A stretch of DNA of 55,262 bases from Collinsella sp. TF08-11AT (GCF_003437035.1 NZ_QSRL01000014.1:429-55690), one strand, 5' to 3'. Shown: positions 1 through 10,040, numbered from the stretch's first letter. Program-made: numbers and translations. Notes: generated from the letters alone by a model not told the origin.

Positions 1-130
1 AAATTCCCAAAAGCAACCCTGTTAAGATAAATTTTTTCTGTCACTGCACCTCCATATCTCTCTCGTGTATACGCCATACGCAACTCTTTTCAAAAAAGAA
101 GTGGACGCGCTGGCAAAGGTTCGGAATGGT

Positions 131-335
131 CTGGACAGTTAGTTCAGATACGTATAAACCCGAGGCGGTTCAGCATGCGTTTTGAGCTGTTTGGGATGGG
201 GGAGGGGTTCGGATGGGAGTTTAGAAAGGGGACGAGCCGGTCGTGCAACCCCCGGGGCGGCCAAATTGGCTGGAATGGCGACGTCTGAACACGACCAGGC
301 TCGCAGAATTATACGTATCTGAACTAACTGTCCAG
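131..335. repeat. 27-bp perfect inverted repeat upstream of ligA
   Basis: The arm at 131-157 (CTGGACAGTTAGTTCAGATA and seven more bases) is exactly reverse-complementary to 309-335, with a 151-nt spacer holding no convincing gene. Bases 1-442 show nothing else I can name except poor coding potential. A 27-bp perfect match cannot be chance. It could be a pair of sites for a regulator, the ends of a small defunct element, or a cruciform. No transposase is visible. Confidence 0.75.
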
Positions 336-370
336 TCCGGTCCGGCGGCTGCCGATTCGGTGCGGTTTGA

Positions 371-2671
<2,301 letters not shown>

Positions 2672-2693
2672 GGTGCCGATAATCAAATTGGAT

Positions 2694-2733
2694 AACCTCC
2701 CGGAAAGTCTGATACTTTCCGGGAGGTTTTTAT
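2694..2733. terminator. bidirectional intrinsic terminator after ligA
   Basis: A 15-bp stem (AACCTCCCGGAAAGT and its complement) with a five-base loop is followed by TTTTTA on the plus strand. A related hairpin occurs at 4461-4502. In both places it adjoins a minus-strand 3' gene fragment, so it may originally have terminated that lost gene. Confidence 0.85.
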
Positions 2734-2775
2734 TTGGGTGCGGTGACGGACACCGTGATCTGCGTCATGTAGGTT
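2730..2775 (-). pseudogene. 3'-end remnant of a lost minus-strand gene (copy 1)
   Basis: Read on the minus strand, this encodes TYMTQITVSVTAPK and a stop, directly before the terminator. The copy at 4500-4597 encodes TYVTQITVPVAPAK and a stop, again directly before its terminator. DNA similarity runs through both coding scraps and both hairpins, so this is a duplicated gene end. Upstream of the scrap the frame has no recognisable protein. The ending resembles the last strand of GyrI-like effector domains; that assignment is tentative. Confidence 0.5.
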
Positions 2776-2877
2776 GCTGAGGGTGATCCTGCGGATCGGT
2801 ACCGTCTCGGAGCGATAAGAGATTCATACAAAGCAGAGGTGCCCGTAATGGTTGATTGCCCCCATTGTGGTGATTTT

Positions 2878-2912
2878 TATATACGCTAACATTAACATTA
2901 ACGTGTATACTA
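2878..2912 (+). promoter_or_regulatory. probable autoregulatory operator/promoter of the Phd-PIN module
   Basis: The segment TATACGCTAAC ... TTAACGTGTATA is an imperfect palindrome built around a tandem ACATTAAC/ATTAAC repeat. TATACT at 2906-2911 fits a -10 box. Antitoxins of the Phd family normally bind such a palindrome in their own promoter. No clear -35 box is visible. The region is AT-rich against a GC-rich background. Confidence 0.5.
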
Positions 2913-2944
2913 AGCAGCGAAGATATATGTTGAGAGGAGCCGCT

Positions 2945-3337
2945 ATGGTTACCGTCGCGTTTTCGGAACTGCGCCAAAACCTTACGCAGGTGGCCGAAAA
3001 GGTTGCCAATGAGGGCGAGGAAGTTGTGGTCTTCAAGCGGAGCAAGCCGTTGTTCAAGATCGTGCCGCTCGACTATCAAGGCCCGGTTGCAGTGGAATAT
3101 GACGCTACCCAGGAGCGCGGGGGCGCAAAGCCGACGCGCGGCTCGGACAAGCCCAAGCGCGACGTGGGTACGATGTGGCATCCCAAGATCACCTGGAAGG
3201 AGATTCGCGAAATGCTCGCGGAGGATGAGGACTACCAGGAGTATCTCGATATCGTAGCCAAAATGCCAAAAGGAACGCCGCTCGATACGATGACAGTTGA
3301 AGATGAAAAGCGCGTTGCGAGGGAGCGCTACCTATGA
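2945..3337 (+). CDS. type II antitoxin, Phd/YefM family
   Basis: A 130-residue protein whose N-terminal 50 residues match the Phd/YefM fold: VTVAFSELRQNLTQVAEKV (DNA-binding dimer) followed by EEVVVFKRSKPLFKIVPLD. The C-terminal half, charged and probably disordered alone, would wrap the toxin; it includes ITWKEIREMLAEDEDY. It neutralises the PIN toxin encoded immediately downstream and should repress the shared promoter. The ATG at 2945 is chosen because GAGAGGAG precedes it; the longer in-frame start would add a hydrophobic stretch read from the operator. The stop overlaps the toxin start by four bases (ATGA), which is typical of translationally coupled TA pairs. It is longer than the usual 80-90 residues, mostly because of the C-terminal toxin-binding extension. 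Confidence 0.85.
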   Translation: MVTVAFSELRQNLTQVAEKVANEGEEVVVFKRSKPLFKIVPLDYQGPVAVEYDATQERGGAKPTRGSDKPKRDVGTMWHPKITWKEIREMLAEDEDYQEYLDIVAKMPKGTPLDTMTVEDEKRVARERYL

Positions 3338-3756
3338 GAGCATTTCTCGATACCAATTTTCTGCTCGATTGCGTGCTTCCGGGCCGGCCGGAACATGCGT
3401 CGGCGCAAGCGATCAAGGGGCTCGTCGACGTGGGGCTTATCGAGGGCGTTGTTTCGGCTTGTTCTCTCAAGGACGCGTACTACATTCTCACCAAACAGGC
3501 CGGCGAGGCGCGCGCCCGCGAGGTGGTACGCGACTGCCTTAAGAGCTACTCGTTAGAGCCTCTCGACCAAGAAGCTTGTTTTACCTCCGCCTATTCCGAT
3601 GAGCCGGACTTCGAGGACGGCTGTATCCGTGCGATGGCAGAGCGTGCCGGCGTGGACTTTATCATCACCCGCGATCGCGCCGCTTTTGTGCGCTCAACCA
3701 TCAAGACCTTCTCGCCCGCAGAGTTCATCCGTGCGTTTCCGATACCGGAGGAGTAG
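3334..3756 (+). CDS. PIN-domain toxin (VapC-like ribonuclease)
   Basis: A 140-residue PIN-domain protein, expected to be a Mg2+-dependent RNase. The first acidic residue is in FLDTNFLLD, the middle acidic cluster in DEPDFEDGC, and the last aspartate in DFIITRDRAAF, the order and spacing of PIN nucleases. It overlaps the antitoxin stop by four bases and so forms a bicistronic TA unit with it. VapC toxins usually cut tRNA or rRNA; the target here is unknown. The partner is Phd-like rather than the more usual VapB/AbrB type, a combination also seen elsewhere. The module ends without its own clear terminator, and the second TA module begins about 110 bp later. Confidence 0.87.
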   Translation: MRAFLDTNFLLDCVLPGRPEHASAQAIKGLVDVGLIEGVVSACSLKDAYYILTKQAGEARAREVVRDCLKSYSLEPLDQEACFTSAYSDEPDFEDGCIRAMAERAGVDFIITRDRAAFVRSTIKTFSPAEFIRAFPIPEE

Positions 3757-3823
3757 AACCGCCATATCGGGGGACTGTCTCCAGTGTGGTAGATCTTCTG
3801 TAGCCGACGCTCGTTAGCTGAGC

Positions 3824-3852
3824 TATACTTCATAATTATGTACATAATTATG
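3824..3852 (+). promoter_or_regulatory. -10 box and twin-palindrome operator of the second TA module
   Basis: TATACT at 3824-3829 is followed immediately by two identical 10-bp perfect palindromes, CATAATTATG at 3831-3840 and again at 3843-3852, separated by TA. They cover the expected transcription start and 5' leader of the antitoxin gene, the right place for autorepression by a YefM-type antitoxin/toxin complex. Confidence 0.75.
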
Positions 3853-3865
3853 ATTGGAGTTGAAC

Positions 3866-4135
3866 ATGCCCGTTTGCGTTCCAATTAAAGATATGCGGGA
3901 CACCGCGAAATTCTCGGAGCTCGTTGAAACTACTACTGGTCCAGTGACTGTTACAAAAAACGGCTATAGCAAATTTGTTGTACTTCGATCCGAGGACTAC
4001 GACCTCATGGTTCAGGAACAGGCTAAGGCTCGTCTGATGGCTCGTATAGCTGTGGCCGAGCGGGAGCGTGCTGCCGGCACGGCGCGTGATGCCTTTGAGG
4101 CCCTCGATGACCTTGAGGCAAAATATGGCCTATAA
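3866..4135 (+). CDS. type II antitoxin, YefM/Phd family
   Basis: An 89-residue antitoxin beginning MPVCVPIKDMRDTAKFSELV, with the YefM-typical strand GPVTVTKNGYSKFVVLRSEDYD and a helical, charged C-terminus (DDLEAKYGL) that should bind the toxin. The ATG at 3866 has GGAG six bases upstream; an in-frame TTG four codons earlier overlaps that ribosome binding site and is unlikely. It sits directly behind the twin CATAATTATG palindromes, which fits conditional autorepression. Its last 11 bases overlap the toxin gene, implying coupled translation. The gene is markedly lower in GC than ligA or the ABC genes nearby, as expected of a horizontally spread module. Confidence 0.87.
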   Translation: MPVCVPIKDMRDTAKFSELVETTTGPVTVTKNGYSKFVVLRSEDYDLMVQEQAKARLMARIAVAERERAAGTARDAFEALDDLEAKYGL

Positions 4136-4460
4136 CGTCAAAATTCTGCCTACAGCTGAACAAGAGGTTGACGATATCGTTGATTATTTATTAGGGCATG
4201 GTGTTTTTACTGCCCGAAACTTTCTTGATAAATACCGTAGCCAACTCCAGCATCTTCAAAGTGGCGTAGTTGACTACGGTTTATCGAAATTGCCCGAGCT
4301 TGCAGTGCTTGGTTACCATGCTTGCCTCGTTAATTCTTATGTAATGCTTTATTACTACGATAACGAGGACGTTGTAGTTGCCCATGTTTTTCACCAAAGC
4401 CAAGATTATGCCGCATTGGTGATATCTAGAAATCGATTCGAGTTGCTGGATGATGATTAG
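4125..4460 (+). CDS. RelE/ParE-superfamily toxin
   Basis: A 111-residue protein with the RelE/ParE layout: N-terminal strand YNVKILPTAEQEVDDIVDYL, a long helix pair (ARNFLDKYRSQLQHL), and C-terminal strands (YHACLVNSYVMLYYYD, VVVAHVFHQSQDY) ending near an arginine-containing SRNRFELL. RelE members cleave mRNA on the ribosome and ParE members poison gyrase; this sequence alone does not decide between them. The ATG at 4125 inside the antitoxin's 3' end gives the natural ParE-like N-terminus; an earlier in-frame start would add residues read through the antitoxin. It is followed at once by a strong terminator. The low GC is shared with its partner. Confidence 0.85.
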   Translation: MAYNVKILPTAEQEVDDIVDYLLGHGVFTARNFLDKYRSQLQHLQSGVVDYGLSKLPELAVLGYHACLVNSYVMLYYYDNEDVVVAHVFHQSQDYAALVISRNRFELLDDD

Positions 4461-4502
4461 TAAGAACCGCCCGGAAGCACGATGCCTTCCGGGCGGTTCT
4501 TA
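4461..4502. terminator. bidirectional terminator after the second TA module
   Basis: A 17-bp perfect stem (TAAGAACCGCCCGGAAG and its complement) starts one base after the toxin stop. It is related in sequence to the hairpin at 2694-2733. On the minus strand it lies just after the gene-end remnant, so it could also end the MATE transcript. Confidence 0.8.
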
Positions 4503-4597
4503 CTTTGCTGGGGCAACCGGCACCGTGATCTGCGTCACGTAGGTCGCGGGGTCGTCGCTGATGATGTCGTCGACGAGGGCGATTTCGTGTCGCCCCG
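4500..4597 (-). pseudogene. 3'-end remnant of a lost gene downstream of the MATE exporter (copy 2)
   Basis: Immediately after the MATE stop codon, in another frame on the same strand, lies an open stretch reading VSSVAGRHEIALVDDIISDD and then PATYVTQITVPVAPAK before a stop. The pattern (acidic/DP turn, then a TQITVPV end strand) resembles the C-terminus of GyrI-like effector-binding domains found in MerR and AraC drug-sensing regulators. A deletion could have removed the rest of such a regulator from a MATE-regulator operon. The family call is an inference; the duplication of this end at 2730-2775 is seen directly. Confidence 0.5.
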
Positions 4598-5944
4598 CTA
4601 CGCTGCTAACTTGTCAAAAGCCCCGCGGCGGTTGAGCGCGGTAAATGCAATCACGCAGATGACCGCCGACAGAATCGAGCCGCACGGCGAGGCGATGCCC
4701 ATGGGGAACAGCGTGTCAGAATAGGCATTCGACAGCAGCCAGGCGCCGGGCACGCGAATGAGCGCCACGGCCAGCACGTTGTGCGCAAAGCCGATGTAGC
4801 TCTTGCCGTATGCAGCGAAAAAGCCGCTAAAGCAAATGTGGATGCCGGCAAAAATCGCGTCGAAAATATAGCTGTGCATATAGCCGGTACCGGCTGCGAC
4901 CACCGCGGGGTCCTTGGCAAAAAAGCCGATAAACGCCGGCGCCACCAGCCACATCAGCACCGTGATCAGGCAGCCGTACACCACCGAGATGGTCATGGCA
5001 TCCTTGAGCACCTGACGCGCGCGGTCGCCCTTGCCCGCGCCGGCGTTTTGTGCCGTGAGCGCGCTGACGGTAGCGCCCATGGAACTCGGCACGATAAACA
5101 AAAAGCTGATCATCTTCTCGACCAGGCCCACGGCGGCGGCGTCGACCAGACCGCGGTGGTTGGCGATGACGGTGATAAACATAAACGCCACCTGGATGCA
5201 GCCGTCCTGCACAGCCACGGGCACGCCGATTTTAAGAATGCTGCCGAGCACCTCGGGCTGGGGGCGCAGGTCGCTGCGCTTAACGTGGATGTTTGTGCGA
5301 CGGCTCTTGAGCCACACGAGCGCGAGGGCAACGCTGGCCGTCTGCGCGGTCACCGTGCCGAGCGCTGCGCCCACGGGGCCGAGCCCCATGTGGCCGATAA
5401 ACAGAAAATCGAGCGCGATGTTGATGATGCACGCCACGCCGATCACGTACATGGGCGAGCGCGAATCGCCCAGCCCGCGAAAGATGGCCGAAAGAATGTT
5501 GTACGCGGCGATAAAGGGAATGCCGATAAAGCAGATACGCAGGTAGGCGGCAGTGCCTTCGACGGCTTCGGCGGGAGTGCCAATGAGCGCCACGATCTGC
5601 GGGCACAGCGCGAGCAGGACAGCGGCCAGTACCACCGAGACACCCATAAAGAGCGTGATGGTATTGCCGATGGCGGTCTCGGCGCGATCGAAGCGGCGCG
5701 AGCCCACGGCGTGGCCGACGATGACCGTCGTTCCCATGGCCAGGCCCACGAGCGTCACGGTAATGATATAGAGCGTCTGTGCGCCGTTGCCCACGGCGGT
5801 GATGCCGGCAGCGCCGCTAAACTGCCCCATCATGTACAGATCGGCCATGCCGTAGAGCATCTGCAAAAAGTACGAGAGCATATAGGGCAGGGCAAAGACC
5901 GCGATGGTCTTGAGGACATTGCCGCGTGTGAGGTCGTGTTCCAT
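4598..5944 (-). CDS. MATE-family multidrug/toxin exporter
   Basis: A 448-residue integral membrane protein of the MATE (NorM/DinF-like) family, which exports cationic drugs or metabolites in exchange for Na+ or H+. Twelve hydrophobic segments are visible, and the N-terminus MEHDLTRGNVLKTIAVFALP followed by ADLYMMGQFSGAAGITAVGN is the usual MATE opening (family signature in TM1-2). The length is normal. The ATG at 5942-5944 is the first in frame. Its promoter region carries a TTGACT box with a CTACAA-CGA-TTGTAG dyad just inside it, the arrangement used by MerR activators. No MerR gene is present nearby, but a possible remnant follows directly downstream. Substrate unknown. Confidence 0.9.
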   Translation of the reverse strand: MEHDLTRGNVLKTIAVFALPYMLSYFLQMLYGMADLYMMGQFSGAAGITAVGNGAQTLYIITVTLVGLAMGTTVIVGHAVGSRRFDRAETAIGNTITLFMGVSVVLAAVLLALCPQIVALIGTPAEAVEGTAAYLRICFIGIPFIAAYNILSAIFRGLGDSRSPMYVIGVACIINIALDFLFIGHMGLGPVGAALGTVTAQTASVALALVWLKSRRTNIHVKRSDLRPQPEVLGSILKIGVPVAVQDGCIQVAFMFITVIANHRGLVDAAAVGLVEKMISFLFIVPSSMGATVSALTAQNAGAGKGDRARQVLKDAMTISVVYGCLITVLMWLVAPAFIGFFAKDPAVVAAGTGYMHSYIFDAIFAGIHICFSGFFAAYGKSYIGFAHNVLAVALIRVPGAWLLSNAYSDTLFPMGIASPCGSILSAVICVIAFTALNRRGAFDKLAA

Positions 5945-5986
5945 GGTCGGGGCACTTTCTGGCTTGGGTCGTTTACGTACCAGTGT

Positions 5987-6017
5987 AGTGAAAACCCTAC
6001 AACGATTGTAGAGTCAA
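5987..6017 (-). promoter_or_regulatory. MerR-type operator/promoter of the MATE gene
   Basis: On the minus strand TTGACT (6012-6017) is followed by a 15-bp dyad CTACAATCGTTGTAG (5997-6011) and, about 19 bases after the -35 box, by a weak -10 (TTCACT). An over-long spacer with a dyad inside it is the hallmark of promoters twisted open by MerR-family activators. No regulator gene is in the neighbourhood. Confidence 0.55.
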
Positions 6018-6136
6018 GGTTTGTGTTGGCGGCAGGGCGAAAAAGTCACGCTCGCGTTCATTTCTAATTGAATACGGACGTGCGCCCTGTGAGCATGGCG
6101 TCTGCACTAGCCTTGCAGAAATCGATTTCGCATCAC

Positions 6137-6164
6137 TTGACACCGCCGCACGGCGCGCCATAAT
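6137..6164 (+). promoter_or_regulatory. sigma-70 type promoter of the ABC exporter pair
   Basis: TTGACA at 6137-6142, a 16-base spacer, then CATAAT at 6159-6164, about 40 bases ahead of the GTG start of the first ABC gene. Confidence 0.6.
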
Positions 6165-6205
6165 ACGTGGGTTTGCGAACAACGTTTGATGGGGGATGAA
6201 TCTGC

Positions 6206-8035
6206 GTGCGCAATCTCAAGATTTTGTTTTCCTATCTGGGGACATACCGCCGCGATGCCATACTCGGCGTGCTCTTTGTGACGGCCGAGACGGCGCTCGA
6301 GCTGTTTATCCCGGTCATCATGGCAAATATCATCGATGTGGGCGTGCCCGCGGGCGACATCAACTACATGCTGTTGCAGGGCACGTATATGTTGGTATGC
6401 GCCGCATGTTCGCTGGTACTTGGCTTGGGCTATGCACGCACGTCTGCTCGCGTCGCCTCGGGGCTGGGCGCTAACCTGCGCGAGGCGGAGTATCGCAAGA
6501 TCCAGACGCTCGCTTTTGGCAATCTGGACAACTACGACGCCAGCTCGCTTGTCACTCGCATGACCACCGACATCACCGTGATTCAAAACGCTGTAGGTAA
6601 CGGCTTCCGCCCCATGGTGCGCGGGCCGGTAAATCTGGTCATGGGCCTCGTCTACGCTTTTGCGCTCTCGCGCGAGCTCGCGGCGGTCTTTGCCGTCATT
6701 CTGCCGATGCTCGCCATCGTGCTCGGTATCATTACCGTGCGCGTGAGCCCGCTCTACCGCCAACTCCAGACCTCGATGGACCACCTCAACGGCGTGGTGC
6801 AAGAGGACCTTACCGCCGTGCGCGCCGTGAAGGCTTACGTGCGCGCCGAGCACGAGTGCGACAAGTTCGACACCGTCAATACCGAGCTCGCCGGCACGGC
6901 GACCAAGACCTTCGGCACCGCCGTGCTCAACCTGCCGGTGTTCCAGCTCTCGATGTACGTGGCTGCGCTCTCGATCCTGTGGATTGGCGGCCGCATGATC
7001 ATCGAAGGTCGCTTGGGCGTGGGCTCGCTCACGGGCTTTATGAGCTATGTGCTGCTGATTATGAACTCACTCATGATGATTTCCAACGTGTTTTTGCTGC
7101 TCACGCGCGCTCTTACGAGTGTGGGCCGTATCGCAGAGGTGGTCGATGAAGAGCCCTTTATCGCCAATCCTGCGGGAGACCTCGCGACTGCGGCGCCAGC
7201 GGACGGCAGTATCGAGTTTCGCGACGTTTCTTTTAAATACCGCGCGGATGCTGCCGAGGATGTGCTCGAGCATATTGACCTTTGCATTGAGGCGGGCTCC
7301 ACGGTGGGCGTGCTCGGCGGCACGGGCTCGGGCAAGAGTTCGCTTGTGCAGCTAATCGCGCGCCTGTACGACGCCACCGAAGGCGCCGTGCTCGTGGGCG
7401 GGCGCGATGTGCGCGATTACGACCTGGCCGCCCTGCGCGACGCCGTGGGTATCGTGCTGCAAAAGAACGTACTGTTTACGGGTACCGTGCGCGAGAACCT
7501 GCAGTGGGGCAATCCACAGGCGTCGGACAATGAGCTCCTCGCGGCTTGCCGCGCGGCGTGCGTGGATGAGTTCCTCGATCGCATCGGCGGGCTGGACGGC
7601 TATCTGGGCCAGGGCGGTGCCGGTGTCTCGGGCGGGCAGAAGCAGCGCCTGTGCATCGCGCGTACATTGCTCAAGCATCCGCGTGTGCTCATCTTTGACG
7701 ATTCGACCAGCGCGGTCGATATGGCGACCGACGCCAAGATCCGCGAGCATATCGCTCAGATTCCCAATACGACGGTGATTGTCATCGCACAGCGCATTGC
7801 GAGCGTCATGGATGCCGATCGCATTGTGGTGTTGGACGACGGTCGTGTCCATGGCGTGGGCACGCACGAGGAACTGCTGGCGGGCGACAACATCTACCAG
7901 GAGATTTACGCCTCGCAGATGGAGTTTGCGGGGGATGCGGACGCCGGTGACGGCAGCGACGATGGCTGCGCGAACGATCCGTTTTCTTCCGTCCCCAGCG
8001 GATCGACCTTGGAAGGGGGTGAGCGCCATGCCTAA
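6206..8035 (+). CDS. heterodimeric ABC exporter, degenerate-NBD subunit
   Basis: A 609-residue half-transporter: six membrane helices (residues 1-310), then a nucleotide-binding domain. Walker A is GGTGSGKSS (about 371-379) and the signature is VSGGQKQR. The Walker B segment reads VLIFDDST, so the catalytic glutamate is replaced by aspartate, and the switch histidine is replaced by glutamine (VIAQRIAS instead of AHRLS). This pattern is known from TM287/288- and BmrCD-type heterodimers in which one ATP site binds but barely hydrolyses. The GTG start at 6206 has GGGGGATGA upstream. The stop overlaps the start of the second half-transporter by eight bases. Exporter polarity is inferred from the TMD-NBD order; the substrate is unknown. 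Confidence 0.92.
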   Translation: MRNLKILFSYLGTYRRDAILGVLFVTAETALELFIPVIMANIIDVGVPAGDINYMLLQGTYMLVCAACSLVLGLGYARTSARVASGLGANLREAEYRKIQTLAFGNLDNYDASSLVTRMTTDITVIQNAVGNGFRPMVRGPVNLVMGLVYAFALSRELAAVFAVILPMLAIVLGIITVRVSPLYRQLQTSMDHLNGVVQEDLTAVRAVKAYVRAEHECDKFDTVNTELAGTATKTFGTAVLNLPVFQLSMYVAALSILWIGGRMIIEGRLGVGSLTGFMSYVLLIMNSLMMISNVFLLLTRALTSVGRIAEVVDEEPFIANPAGDLATAAPADGSIEFRDVSFKYRADAAEDVLEHIDLCIEAGSTVGVLGGTGSGKSSLVQLIARLYDATEGAVLVGGRDVRDYDLAALRDAVGIVLQKNVLFTGTVRENLQWGNPQASDNELLAACRAACVDEFLDRIGGLDGYLGQGGAGVSGGQKQRLCIARTLLKHPRVLIFDDSTSAVDMATDAKIREHIAQIPNTTVIVIAQRIASVMDADRIVVLDDGRVHGVGTHEELLAGDNIYQEIYASQMEFAGDADAGDGSDDGCANDPFSSVPSGSTLEGGERHA

Positions 8036-9926
8036 GACATCCGCTCAGGCCCGTCCCACCAATCTGACGCAGACGCTTCGCCGCCTGCTCTCCTACATGG
8101 GGCATGCCAAGTTCTCGTTGCTCGCGGTGGGCGTGCTCGCCTCCGTCGCCGCCATCGCGAGCCTCGCCGGCACCTACATGGTGCGCCCCATCGTTAACGG
8201 TTTGGCCACGGGCGGGGAGGAACTGCTCGCCAAGCAGGTCATCCTGACGGCGATCATCTACGCCGCGGGCGTGCTCTCGGCTCTGGGCTACTCGCAGATT
8301 ATGGTGCGCGCGGCCCAGCGCGTGGTCTCCGATATTCGTCGCGACCTGTTCGCGCACATCCAGACGCTGCCGCTCAGTTATTTTGACAGCACGCGCTCGG
8401 GCGACATCATGAGCTTCTTTACCAACGACGTCGACACCGTCTCCGAGGCGCTCAACAACAGCTTTGCCAACGTGATTCAGGCCGCCATTCAGGTTGTGGG
8501 CACCACGGCCATGCTCATCATCCTTAACTGGCAACTCACGATTATTACGCTCGTGTGCGACGCGGCCATTGTGCTGTATGCGCGCTACTCGGGCATGCGT
8601 TCCAAGCGCTTTTTTGCCGCCCAGCAGGCATCGCTTGGCGACCTGGACGGATATATCGAAGAGATGGTTTCGGGCCAAAAGGTCATCAAGGTCTTTAACC
8701 ACGAGGCAGCGAATGTCGTCGGCTTCGCCTGCCGCAACGATGAGCTTCGCCGCACCGGCACCGCCGCCGTGAGCTATGCCAACTCCATGGTGCCCATGAC
8801 CGTCGTGATTGGCTACGTCAACTATGCCATCGTCGCCGTGGCGGGCGGCATGCTCTGTATCAAGGGGCTCGCCGATGTAGGTGCGCTCGCGAGCTATCTG
8901 GTCTTTGTACGCCAGGCGGCCATGCCCATCAACCAGTTTACGCAGTTGGGTAATTTCTTACTCAACGCGCTGGCCGGTGCCGAGCGCCTGTTTGCCGCCA
9001 TGGACCTTAAGCCCGAGGTGGACGAGGGCTGCGTGGAGCTGGTGCAGACGGGCGACGCTGTGTGGGCATGGAAGATTCCCGAGGGCCAGGGCGTGGGCGC
9101 GTACGGGCATCTGCATGATGTGGCTGCCGTTAATGAGTCGGGCCGTGCGGTGGCTGCCGACGGTACCGAGCTCACGTGCGGCTTGGTCCCGCTTGCCGGC
9201 GACGTGCGCTTCCATGCCGTGGACTTTTCCTACGTGCCGGGCACCCGTGTGCTCACGGACCTCAACCTGTTTGCCAAGCCGGGGCAAAAGATCGCGTTTG
9301 TGGGCTCGACGGGCGCCGGAAAGACGACCATCACCAACCTCATCAACCGCTTCTACGAGGTCGATGACGGCGAGATCACGTACGACGGCATCGACGTCAA
9401 GCACATTGCCAAGGCCAGCCTGCGCGGGTCGCTCGGCATTGTGCTGCAGGATACGCACCTGTTTAGCGGCACCATTGCGCAGAACATCCGCTTTGGCAAG
9501 CTCGACGCGACCGACGAGGAGGTGCGCGCCGCTGCCGAGGCGGCCTGCGCGGATTCGTTTATCCGCCGCCTGCCTAGAGGGTACGACACGCCGGTCACGG
9601 CCGACGGCGCCAACCTGTCGCAGGGCCAGCGCCAGCTGCTCGCCATCGCGCGCGTGGCCGTTGCCGACCCGCCGGTGCTCATCCTGGACGAGGCCACTTC
9701 GAGCATCGACACGCGCACCGAAAAGCTCATCGAGCGCGGTATGGACCGCATCATGCGCGGACGCACCACGTTTATGATCGCGCACCGCCTGTCCACCGTC
9801 CGCGACGCCGACGCCATCATGGTCCTCGAACACGGCCGCATCATCGAGCGCGGCACCCACGAAGAGCTGCTCGCCCAGCACGGCGAGTACTGGCAGCTGG
9901 CGCATGGCTTAAAAGAGTTGGATTAA
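8028..9926 (+). CDS. heterodimeric ABC exporter, catalytic subunit
   Basis: A 632-residue partner of the preceding gene. Six membrane helices end near residue 330. The NBD has Walker A GSTGAGKTT (about 424-432), signature LSQGQRQ, Walker B VLILDEATSS (about 549) and switch region IAHRLSTV, so it carries the competent catalytic residues missing in its partner. Between the membrane domain and NBD there is an unusual insertion of roughly 60 residues (from DEGCVELVQTGDAVWAWKIP to ELTCGLVPLAG) that may form an extra subdomain. The ATG at 8028 lies behind GGAAGGGGGTGAG; a longer upstream frame only shadows the first gene. The overlap with the first gene suggests coupled translation and equal stoichiometry. 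Confidence 0.92.
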   Translation: MPKTSAQARPTNLTQTLRRLLSYMGHAKFSLLAVGVLASVAAIASLAGTYMVRPIVNGLATGGEELLAKQVILTAIIYAAGVLSALGYSQIMVRAAQRVVSDIRRDLFAHIQTLPLSYFDSTRSGDIMSFFTNDVDTVSEALNNSFANVIQAAIQVVGTTAMLIILNWQLTIITLVCDAAIVLYARYSGMRSKRFFAAQQASLGDLDGYIEEMVSGQKVIKVFNHEAANVVGFACRNDELRRTGTAAVSYANSMVPMTVVIGYVNYAIVAVAGGMLCIKGLADVGALASYLVFVRQAAMPINQFTQLGNFLLNALAGAERLFAAMDLKPEVDEGCVELVQTGDAVWAWKIPEGQGVGAYGHLHDVAAVNESGRAVAADGTELTCGLVPLAGDVRFHAVDFSYVPGTRVLTDLNLFAKPGQKIAFVGSTGAGKTTITNLINRFYEVDDGEITYDGIDVKHIAKASLRGSLGIVLQDTHLFSGTIAQNIRFGKLDATDEEVRAAAEAACADSFIRRLPRGYDTPVTADGANLSQGQRQLLAIARVAVADPPVLILDEATSSIDTRTEKLIERGMDRIMRGRTTFMIAHRLSTVRDADAIMVLEHGRIIERGTHEELLAQHGEYWQLAHGLKELD

Positions 9927-9975
9927 CCCGTTCGAGCACGATGCTTCGACCCCTTCGTGCCTCTCACCTCGCCTC

Positions 9976-10040
9976 AAACCATCACAACATTCGACGTTTT
10001 TTGCCAAAATCGGGAAAAGCATCGAATGTTGTGATGGTTT
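9976..10040. repeat. palindromic intergenic repeat, family A, copy 1
   Basis: Outer arms AAACCATCACAACATTCGA and its complement enclose a 27-base centre (starting CGTTTTTTGCC). It lies between the ABC pair and the nuclease-like gene. Further copies are at 11221, 20865 and 31660. Copies 1 and 2 share the same orientation and nearly the same centre. Confidence 0.85.

Noticed and set aside
4781..6067. A long plus-strand frame antisense to the MATE gene
   Set aside because: It is rich in His, Arg, Gln and Asp, as expected of the shadow of GC-rich codons; the MATE reading is certain. Similar long shadows opposite ABC, gat, moa and P-type ATPase genes were dropped for the same reason.
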